Shown piece after piece: positions 4,433 through 10,649 of a stretch of 10,649 bases of DNA. Within the stretch, counting starts at the first letter, position 1; every line of letters starts with the position of its first letter. The position numbers and the translations under genes are program-made. The stretch comes from an uncultured Lutibacter sp. (GTDB lineage Bacteria; Bacteroidota; Bacteroidia; Flavobacteriales; Flavobacteriaceae): NCBI GenBank assembly GCA_913061425.1, contig CAJXUO010000016.1, forward strand, positions 1 to 10,649, read 5' to 3'. The notes beneath the pieces were generated by a model. It saw only the letters and a program-made list of their open reading frames with translations. It was not told where the DNA came from and ran no database searches.

Positions 4433-6649
4433 CTAAAACCAATATCCTAAATTAAAATACCAGTAGTTTTCTTTAATCTCTGGTGACCAAGTGTAGTTAA
4501 GTTCTATTGGACCAAGGAATGAGTCAAATCCATACCCAACACCATAACCCAATTTTGTGTTTTCAAAAATTCGTCCTTCATTAAATATATCATTTTCTAC
4601 ACGAGCTGCATTTGCAGTAGATATTAAGTAGTGATTTTCTATAAACTCATAACGCATTGTAAGTTCAGAACGCAAAAAACCTTTTCCTCTCAATGATGCA
4701 AATTCATAACCATAATGTGGAATAAAAGTGTTGATATAATTCTCACCATAACCTCCTAAACTATAGTCAAGTATTTTATTATTATTATTATCTCCAATAG
4801 TGATTCCTGCTTCTGAAATAAAATGTGCCGTTAGTTTCTCAAAAAATGTATGAGCATACCCAAACTTTCCCCTAAGTTGTGAAAAAGAATGGAAATTTTC
4901 ATTATAGTCAGACGAGAACAAATACCATCTAAAATCTATATCAACTAAAAACCCTTCTTTTTGAAAATGTTTTTTATCATAACTATCAAATTTGATATAG
5001 GAAATCACATTTCCATAATCTGATTTGTCAAAATATGTCTTTGGCTGATTTGGGTTCATTGCAACAGTTCTTGTATACGCACTTATATGTTTATGCTCTA
5101 CACCAACGCCTAGCGCAAATCTTCTATTAAACACCGTTTGAAAATACAATTGATTTGTAAAATCTACGTAATTAACATCCAATCTATCTACACTAAAATC
5201 ATAGTTGTCTTCTGGAACATCAAAATCGGTTTTAAAAGTATTGTATCTAGATTTTAAACCAAAACTCCAATAAGAACCATTATCTATAAAGTAATCTAGG
5301 TTATATCTAAGGTTGTCTCCTAAGATTAAATCTGCCGAAAAAATATCGTTTTTACCTAAAATATGTTTGGCAGTAATATTAGCCAACACACCTGTTTTAT
5401 ATAAGTTATCGTAATGTGCAGCAAACTTTACATACGTAGAAATTTCATTTTGTTTTAACTTCAACTTTATGATGCTTCCATCAGATTCTTCTTTTATATT
5501 ATATTGAATATTTGAAAAATTTCCAGTTGCAGAAAGATTATTTACACCTTCTATAAATTCTTGATAATTCAACGTATCCTTTTTATACAACTGCATTTTC
5601 CCTTTTACATACGTTCTAGTATAATCTTTAATTCCTTCTATTTCAATGGTTTTTACTACAATTTTTTGAGGTTTCTCTTTTCTATAAATCGGTTCTCTTT
5701 TAAAGTTTTGCTGGCGAGCAATTTCTTTAAATTTATCAAAATTTAATCGAGCAATATCTTCTCCTATTTTTACAATTTCCTCCAATTTATCAAATGATGT
5801 CACCTCATAATCATTCACGTTTGGATGCATATAAACATCTGTCACTTCTACACGATCATCATGATCTTTATACATTTGAAAATTGATAATCTGATTAATT
5901 ATTTTAAGTGCAGAGTTTAATTCATCTTCTTTATAAAAATCACTTTTTAGATCTACTCCAATAATAATATCCGCTCCCATATTTTTCACTTCAAACACTG
6001 GAAAATTATTTGCAATTCCGCCATCTATCAATGCTTTACCGTCAATTTCTACAGGCTCTAAAAGTGTTGGAAAAGCAGCACTTGCTTGAACAGCCTTTGG
6101 CAAAAAACCGCTATTTAAAAGCTCTTGCTCTCCGTTTTCCAAATTTGTAGCAATACATAAAAAAGGAATTGGAAGTTTATTGAAATCTTTTATAGTGTCA
6201 ACATGCTGTAATAAATCAGTAGTTAAATTCAGGATATTTTGACCTTTAGAAAAGGCTTTTGGAATTCCTATTTTTCCTTTTTGTAACGGAAAAGTTAGTG
6301 CGTATTTTTCTCCATTCTGCTTTTCATAAAAAGGTTTTGATTTTCTTGGCATTTCATCTTGTAGTAAATCTTCAAAATCAAAAGTTCTCATTAAAGAATC
6401 TATTTCTTTAGCAGTATAACCTGACGCATACATTGAACCAACAATTGCTCCCATACTTGTGCCTCCAATATAATCTACTCGAACTCCTGCTTCTTCTAAA
6501 ACTTTTAAAATTCCAATATGAGCAAAGCCTTTTGCTCCACCTCCAGAGAGGACTAAACCTACTTTAACATCCTTTTTTATCGTATCATTTTCTTGCGAAA
6601 ACAAAAAAGGGGTGATTAATAATAATGATAAAAATAAATATTTCTTCAT
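4433..6649 (-). CDS. Patatin-like phospholipase with POTRA domain and outer-membrane beta-barrel (PlpD/type Vd-like)
   Basis: A 738-residue secreted lipase fused to its own outer-membrane anchor. A signal peptide (MKKYLFLSLLLITPFLFS, about 1-18) is followed by a patatin domain (about 29-240) holding the oxyanion loop GGGAKG (36-41), the nucleophile Ser65 in GTSMG, and the partner Asp209 in DGGIANNFPV. This is the Ser-Asp dyad of patatin phospholipases. Residues about 333-400 resemble a single POTRA domain (VKTIEIEGIKDYTRTYVKGK). The remainder, about 410-738, alternates polar and aromatic residues like an Omp85-type barrel and ends GYWF, the aromatic terminus read by the BAM machinery. This order and length match PlpD of Pseudomonas (type Vd secretion) and related Bacteroidota proteins. 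Whether the patatin part faces the periplasm or the surface cannot be told. The gene lies 9 bp after uvrC and is probably cotranscribed with it. It is not a serine protease, although RssA-type annotations are common. Confidence 0.92.
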   Translation of the reverse strand: MKKYLFLSLLLITPFLFSQENDTIKKDVKVGLVLSGGGAKGFAHIGILKVLEEAGVRVDYIGGTSMGAIVGSMYASGYTAKEIDSLMRTFDFEDLLQDEMPRKSKPFYEKQNGEKYALTFPLQKGKIGIPKAFSKGQNILNLTTDLLQHVDTIKDFNKLPIPFLCIATNLENGEQELLNSGFLPKAVQASAAFPTLLEPVEIDGKALIDGGIANNFPVFEVKNMGADIIIGVDLKSDFYKEDELNSALKIINQIINFQMYKDHDDRVEVTDVYMHPNVNDYEVTSFDKLEEIVKIGEDIARLNFDKFKEIARQQNFKREPIYRKEKPQKIVVKTIEIEGIKDYTRTYVKGKMQLYKKDTLNYQEFIEGVNNLSATGNFSNIQYNIKEESDGSIIKLKLKQNEISTYVKFAAHYDNLYKTGVLANITAKHILGKNDIFSADLILGDNLRYNLDYFIDNGSYWSFGLKSRYNTFKTDFDVPEDNYDFSVDRLDVNYVDFTNQLYFQTVFNRRFALGVGVEHKHISAYTRTVAMNPNQPKTYFDKSDYGNVISYIKFDSYDKKHFQKEGFLVDIDFRWYLFSSDYNENFHSFSQLRGKFGYAHTFFEKLTAHFISEAGITIGDNNNNKILDYSLGGYGENYINTFIPHYGYEFASLRGKGFLRSELTMRYEFIENHYLISTANAARVENDIFNEGRIFENTKLGYGVGYGFDSFLGPIELNYTWSPEIKENYWYFNLGYWF

Positions 6650-6658
6650 TCAGTTTGG

Positions 6659-8461
6659 TTAGGGGTTCTTATTACTATGATAGTAATTATACAATTTGGT
6701 TGCGCGAGATTCACCAATAACTTCTACTAATTCTTTTTTTGATGCCTCAACGACTCTTTTAGTAGAACGAAAATGTTGAAGTAATGTTACAATTGTTTGC
6801 TGACCAATACCTGGAATTTGTTCTAACTCAGTTTGAATTGCTGCTTTACTTCTTTTATTTCTATGATGCGTTATCCCAAAACGATGCGCTTCGTTCCTTA
6901 ATTGCTGAATAATTTTCAACGTTTCAGATTTCTTATCCAAATATAAAGGAATGGAATCATTCGGATAATAAATTTCTTCCAATCTTTTTGCGATACCTAT
7001 AATGGCTATTTTATTTCGTAAGCCTAAAATATCTAAACTCTTCAACGCTGATGATAATTGCCCTTTTCCGCCATCAACTACAATTAATTGAGGTAATGGC
7101 TCGCCTTCTTGAACTAAGCGCTTATAGCGCCTGTAAACCACCTCTTCCATTGAAGCGAAATCATCTGGTCCATCAACCGTTTTAATATTAAAATTACGAT
7201 ATTCCTTCTTGCTTGGTTTTCCGTTCTTAAAAACAACACAAGCAGCAACTGGATGTGTCCCTTGAATGTTTGAATTATCAAAACATTCTATATGTCGAGG
7301 CTCTTGTTGTAATCTTAAATCTTTTTGCATTTGAGTCATAATTCGTTTTACATGACGATCTGGATCAACAATTTTAATTTGCTTGAACTGTTCTTGTCGG
7401 AAATATTTTGCATTCCTTAAAGATAAATCAACAATTCTTTTCTTATCTCCCAATTTTGGGACTGTTACTTTTATTTCGTCACCAAGGTTTACTGTAAATG
7501 GTGTGTAAATTTCTTTTGACTGCGAATGAAATCTTTGGCGAATTTCAATAATTGCCAATTCTAATAAATTTTTATCTGTTTCGTCTAACTTTTTCTTAAT
7601 TTCAGAGGTATGTGACTGAATAATCGCTCCATTCATTATCTTAAAAAAATTGACATATCCATAGCTTTCATCAGATATAATAGAGAACACATCTACATTG
7701 GTAATTGAAGAGTTTACAACTGTAGACTTGACTTGATAGTTCGCTAAATTTTCAATCTTATCTTTAATTTTTTGCGCTTCTTCAAATTTCATTTGATGTG
7801 CATAAGATTGCATTAAACCTTTAAAAGATTCCATAGCATTCTTAAAATCGCCTTTAATAATTTGCCGAATAGCCTTTATGTCTTGATTGTAGTCTTCTTC
7901 TGTTTGCAGCCCTTCACATGGTGCTTTACAATTGCCTAAATGAAATTCTAAACACTTTTTGTATTTTCCAATTTCAATATTACTTTCGCTTAAAAAGAAA
8001 TTACATGTTCTTAATTGATATAGTTCTTTAATTAAATCAATTAACGATCTAACCGTTCGAACGGAAGTATAAGGGCCAAAATATTCTGATCCATCTTTAA
8101 TGACATTTCTTGTTAAAAATATTCGTGGAAATCGTTCTTTCTTAATACAAATCCATGGATATGTTTTGTCATCTTTTAACATGACATTATATCTTGGCTG
8201 ATATTTTTTTATAAGATTGTTTTCTAATAACAAAGCATCTGTCTCTGTATCAACAACTATATGCTTTATACTTACAATTTTTTTTACAAGCACTCTTGTT
8301 TTCCCGTTATCATGGGTTTTATTAAAATAAGATGCAACTCGTTTCTTAAGGTTTTTTGCTTTACCTACATACAGAATTTTCTCATCCTTATCATAATATT
8401 GATAGACTCCAGGACTTGAAGGAAGGGTTTTAACTTGTATTTCCAATGAAGGGTTTTGCAT
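6659..8461 (-). CDS. uvrC: UvrABC system protein C (excinuclease subunit C)
   Basis: A 600-residue UvrC, which makes both incisions around bulky DNA lesions after UvrA2B hands over the site. The N-terminal GIY-YIG nuclease (about 14-95) has GVY at 18-20, YVG at 31-33, R41 and catalytic E80. A 4Fe-4S cysteine set (C153, C170, C178, C182) follows. The UVR motif that contacts UvrB lies near 222-240 (QMKFEEAQKIKDKIENL). The C-terminal RNase H-like nuclease carries FDNSN with D395, GPDDFASM with D433/D434, VVDGGKGQ with D463, and H526, aligning with the E. coli catalytic residues D399, D438, D466 and H538. Two helix-hairpin-helix units end the protein (LEQIPGIG near 546-553). All catalytic elements look intact and the length is normal. 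It begins with ATG 29 bp after lspA and ends 9 bp before the patatin gene. Confidence 0.98.
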   Translation of the reverse strand: MQNPSLEIQVKTLPSSPGVYQYYDKDEKILYVGKAKNLKKRVASYFNKTHDNGKTRVLVKKIVSIKHIVVDTETDALLLENNLIKKYQPRYNVMLKDDKTYPWICIKKERFPRIFLTRNVIKDGSEYFGPYTSVRTVRSLIDLIKELYQLRTCNFFLSESNIEIGKYKKCLEFHLGNCKAPCEGLQTEEDYNQDIKAIRQIIKGDFKNAMESFKGLMQSYAHQMKFEEAQKIKDKIENLANYQVKSTVVNSSITNVDVFSIISDESYGYVNFFKIMNGAIIQSHTSEIKKKLDETDKNLLELAIIEIRQRFHSQSKEIYTPFTVNLGDEIKVTVPKLGDKKRIVDLSLRNAKYFRQEQFKQIKIVDPDRHVKRIMTQMQKDLRLQQEPRHIECFDNSNIQGTHPVAACVVFKNGKPSKKEYRNFNIKTVDGPDDFASMEEVVYRRYKRLVQEGEPLPQLIVVDGGKGQLSSALKSLDILGLRNKIAIIGIAKRLEEIYYPNDSIPLYLDKKSETLKIIQQLRNEAHRFGITHHRNKRSKAAIQTELEQIPGIGQQTIVTLLQHFRSTKRVVEASKKELVEVIGESRATKLYNYYHSNKNP

Positions 8462-8490
8462 AGTACGAATTTATGCAAAATATTATGTAA

Positions 8491-9135
8491 TTATATATTT
8501 GAAGAATCTAAATTTTCAGAAGGTGTGATTTGTTTTTCATTAGGAAAAACTCTTTTGTTAAATACAATTAATATTCCAACACCACAAGAGATAGCAAAAT
8601 CGGCTACGTTAAAAATTGCATTGAAAAATGTAAAAGTATCTCCACCAATAAAAGGGATCCAAGATGGAAAAACAGCGTTTTGAATAAAAGGAAAATAAAA
8701 CATGTCAACTACTTTTCCGTGAAACAAACTTCCGTAAGTATCTTCTGCAAATAACATGGCTAAGTTAGTTCCTCCAGGAGTATCAAATATTAATCCATAA
8801 AAGGTAGAATCAATAATATTTCCAAAGGCGCCAGCAAAAATAAGTGCGATTGCAAAGGCTAATAATTTTGGTCCACTATTTTTAATCGTAGAAACCAACC
8901 AATATCCAATTCCTGTAATTGCCACAAGTCTAAATAATGTCAAAAACAACTTGCCTGTTCTACCGCCAAACTCAAATCCCCAAGCCATTCCGTTATTTTC
9001 AACAAAATGCAGTCTCGCCCAATCTAATCCAAAAACATGAAGAGTTTCTCCGTAGTAAAAATGAGTTTTGATATAGATCTTTACAAGTTGATCTATCAAT
9101 AAAACAATAAAAATTACAAGAATGTATTTTCTCAA
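8491..9135 (-). CDS. lspA: Lipoprotein signal peptidase (signal peptidase II)
   Basis: A 214-residue inner-membrane aspartyl protease that cleaves signal peptides from lipid-modified prolipoproteins. Four hydrophobic segments are visible at about 4-20, 64-82, 91-108 and 172-192. Conserved blocks are LIDQLVKIY (13-21), VENNGMAWG (45-53), GNIIDS (105-110), VVDMFYFP (142-149) and FNVADFAISCG (175-185). D144 and D179 correspond to the catalytic pair. The protein is about 50 residues longer than the E. coli enzyme because of extra loops between the third and fourth segments (about 111-170), which I recall as usual in Bacteroidota. The start is TTG at 9133-9135; no in-frame ATG occurs upstream before the stop of the preceding gene, and the first internal ATG (M50) would remove essential parts. 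It follows the dksA-like gene by 12 bp in the same frame. Confidence 0.95.
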   Translation of the reverse strand: MRKYILVIFIVLLIDQLVKIYIKTHFYYGETLHVFGLDWARLHFVENNGMAWGFEFGGRTGKLFLTLFRLVAITGIGYWLVSTIKNSGPKLLAFAIALIFAGAFGNIIDSTFYGLIFDTPGGTNLAMLFAEDTYGSLFHGKVVDMFYFPFIQNAVFPSWIPFIGGDTFTFFNAIFNVADFAISCGVGILIVFNKRVFPNEKQITPSENLDSSNI

Positions 9136-9147
9136 TTGAATGTTGTT

Positions 9148-9528
9148 TTACGATTGCATATTCTTGGCCTCAATACTCAAAGTAGCATGTGGAACTAATT
9201 TTAAACGCTCTTTTTGAATTAATTTACCCGTAACACGGCAAATTCCGTATGTTTTATTTTCAATTCTCAATATCGCATTATTCAAATCTCTAATAAATTT
9301 TTCTTGACGTATTGCTAACTGAACATTTGCTTCTTTACTCATCGTCTCTGATCCTTCTTCAAATCCTTTAAACGTTGGTGAAGTGTCTTCAGTTCCATTA
9401 TTTCTGTCATTTTTAAAAGCACCTTTCAACAAGTCTAAATCTTCTTGTGCATATGCTATTTTAGCTAAAATAATTTCTCTGAATTCTTGTAAATCTTTAT
9501 CTGAATATTTTTGTGGACTTGCTTCCAT
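9148..9528 (-). CDS. DksA/TraR-family protein with degenerate zinc finger
   Basis: A 126-residue protein of the DksA/TraR family. Members enter the RNA polymerase secondary channel and alter promoter selection, often with ppGpp. A charged helical hairpin spans about residues 8-92, and the conserved C-terminal globule is YGICRVTGKLIQKERLKLVP (94-113) followed by HATLSIEAKN. The C-X2-C-X17-C-X2-C spacing of the zinc finger is kept exactly, but its ligands read C97, T100, S118 and A121. Three of four cysteines are missing, so zinc binding is unlikely and the fold must be stabilised otherwise. I recall similar forms as common in Bacteroidota. The acidic DxxDxA coiled-coil tip of E. coli DksA is not obvious, so functional equivalence is uncertain and I give no gene symbol. 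It starts with ATG 5 bp after ileS and ends 12 bp before lspA, within the same apparent operon. Confidence 0.9.
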   Translation of the reverse strand: MEASPQKYSDKDLQEFREIILAKIAYAQEDLDLLKGAFKNDRNNGTEDTSPTFKGFEEGSETMSKEANVQLAIRQEKFIRDLNNAILRIENKTYGICRVTGKLIQKERLKLVPHATLSIEAKNMQS

Positions 9529-9533
9529 GTTTT

Positions 9534-10649
9534 CTAATTTTTTTCAATTAATATTTTTGTTTCAATAGTATCAAAATCAATTTCTACGCCATTTTTTATA
9601 CTATCAACAAATACTAAATCATTTGTTAATGTTTCATTTTTAATATACTCTTCATTCGCCTTAACAGCTTCTTCTAAAATTGAATTTTTCTCAATACTCA
9701 ATTTAATCTTATCTGTCACTTCAAATCCTGAATCTTTACGTAAGTTTTGAACTCTATTTATCAATTCGCGCGCATTCCCCTCTTTACGTAGGGCGTCAGT
9801 AATATTTATATCTAAAGCAACCGTTAAATTCCCTTGATTAGCAACTAGCCAACCTTCAATATCTTGTGAAGAAATTTCTACTTCATTTATAGACAATTTT
9901 ACAAAATTATCGTTAATTTTTACATCTATTTCTCCTTCTTTTTCAATTTTGTTAATATCTTCTTGTGTGAACTTTTGAATTTCAGCACCAACCAAGCGCA
10001 TATCTTTACCAAACTTAGGCCCTAGCACTTTAAAATTAGGTTTGATATTTTTAACAAGTATATCAGAAGCATCGTCTAAAAGTTCTATTTCTTTTACATT
10101 CACTTCAGATATTATTAAGTCTTGGATTGCTAAAATATCCTCTCTATCCTGAGCATCTAAAACCGGAATCATAACTCTTTGCAACGGTTGACGAACTTTT
10201 ATCATTTCCTTTTTACGCAATGATAAAACCATAGAAGAAATCTTCTGTGCTTTTTGCATTTTTCTTTCTAAATCAACATCTATAGTTGCCAAGTTATATT
10301 TTGGAAAATCTTCTAAATGCACTGACTCTAAACCTTTTCCAGAAACTGCAGTTAAATCTTTATATAAATTGTCCATAAAGAAAGGTGCGATTGGAGATCC
10401 TAACTTTGCAACAGTCAACATACAAGTATATAATGTTTGATATGCTGATATTTTATCTTGTTGATAGTCTCCTTTCCAAAAACGTCTTCTACTTAAACGC
10501 ACATACCAGTTGCTCAAGTTTTCGGTAACAAAATTCTGAATTGCACGTGCTGCTTTTGTTGGTTCAAAATCATCAAATGATTCTTCAACGTGTTTTATTA
10601 ATGTGTTTAATTCTGATAAAATCCATTGATCAATTTCTGGTCGTTTTTC
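9534..10649 (-). CDS. ileS: Isoleucyl-tRNA synthetase, C-terminal part (runs off the right edge)
   Basis: Partial gene: the last 371 residues are in the window, ending at TAG 9534-9536. The frame is open to position 10649, so the 5' part lies outside. Residues just inside the edge (RPEIDQWILSELNTL, then LSNWYVRLSRRRFWKG) are the start of the class Ia anticodon-binding domain of IleS. The C-terminal region (IKPNFKVLGPKFGKDMRLVG, then ALRKEGNARELINRVQNLRK) is the extended tail seen in the long, eukaryote-like (type 2) IleRS. The cysteine-rich C-terminal zinc finger of E. coli-type IleRS is absent. The enzyme charges tRNA-Ile in the cytosol; its catalytic core, editing domain and KMSKS loop are not visible here. 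It lies 5 bp upstream of the dksA-like gene and is probably nearer the promoter of the long minus-strand operon. Confidence 0.96.
   Translation of the reverse strand, partial: EKRPEIDQWILSELNTLIKHVEESFDDFEPTKAARAIQNFVTENLSNWYVRLSRRRFWKGDYQQDKISAYQTLYTCMLTVAKLGSPIAPFFMDNLYKDLTAVSGKGLESVHLEDFPKYNLATIDVDLERKMQKAQKISSMVLSLRKKEMIKVRQPLQRVMIPVLDAQDREDILAIQDLIISEVNVKEIELLDDASDILVKNIKPNFKVLGPKFGKDMRLVGAEIQKFTQEDINKIEKEGEIDVKINDNFVKLSINEVEISSQDIEGWLVANQGNLTVALDINITDALRKEGNARELINRVQNLRKDSGFEVTDKIKLSIEKNSILEEAVKANEEYIKNETLTNDLVFVDSIKNGVEIDFDTIETKILIEKN

Noticed and set aside
8476..8482. Possible promoter for uvrC in the lspA-uvrC gap
   Set aside because: On the minus strand it reads TATTTTG, one base short of TAnnTTTG; the tight operon spacing makes a separate promoter unnecessary.
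8456..8683. Plus-strand open frame of 75 codons opposite the end of lspA
   Set aside because: Antisense to lspA, with no family features and no promoter or start context.
1..10649. CRISPR array, transposon, prophage or toxin-antitoxin genes
   Set aside because: I saw no spaced direct repeats, transposase motifs, terminal inverted repeats or target duplications; every long frame belongs to a conserved chromosomal family.

Overview
The window comes from a low-GC member of the Bacteroidota, most likely the family Flavobacteriaceae. The evidence is a gene beginning like gliding protein GldE, a HU gene preceded by a textbook Bacteroidetes promoter (TTTG, 19 bp, TATATTTG), A-rich start regions without Shine-Dalgarno sequences, a zinc-ligand-poor DksA/TraR protein, a long LspA, and a patatin/outer-membrane-barrel fusion. 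The genus cannot be fixed from the sequence. No mobile element, CRISPR array, rRNA or tRNA is visible, and no gene looks foreign.

Left block (minus strand, read right to left, 2026 to 1): mutY (adenine DNA glycosylase), ssb (single-stranded DNA-binding protein) and the start of gldE are separated by only 7 and 22 bp, so they probably form one transcript. mutY diverges from the HU gene across a 156-bp gap.

Centre block (plus strand, 2134 to 4334): a clear promoter drives the HU gene. A 29-residue, extremely basic protein follows 36 bp later, and a hairpin terminator begins inside its last codons. rng (RNase E/G family) comes next, after a 143-bp leader containing two perfect inverted repeats. 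A strong terminator at 4301-4334 ends the block and probably also stops transcription arriving from the right.

Right block (minus strand, read from 10649 down to 4433): ileS (C-terminal third), a DksA/TraR-type protein, lspA, uvrC and a patatin-like outer-membrane protein run head to tail with gaps of 5, 12, 29 and 9 bp. This looks like one long operon joining isoleucyl-tRNA charging, RNA polymerase regulation, lipoprotein maturation, nucleotide excision repair and an outer-membrane phospholipase.

Most of the window is conserved housekeeping and repair genes, and I see no evidence of a wholly new system. The points most worth following are the 29-residue basic protein between HU and RNase G, the structured rng leader, the loss of metal-binding cysteines in both RNase G and the DksA-like protein, and the two-partner-in-one patatin/barrel protein sharing an operon with uvrC.
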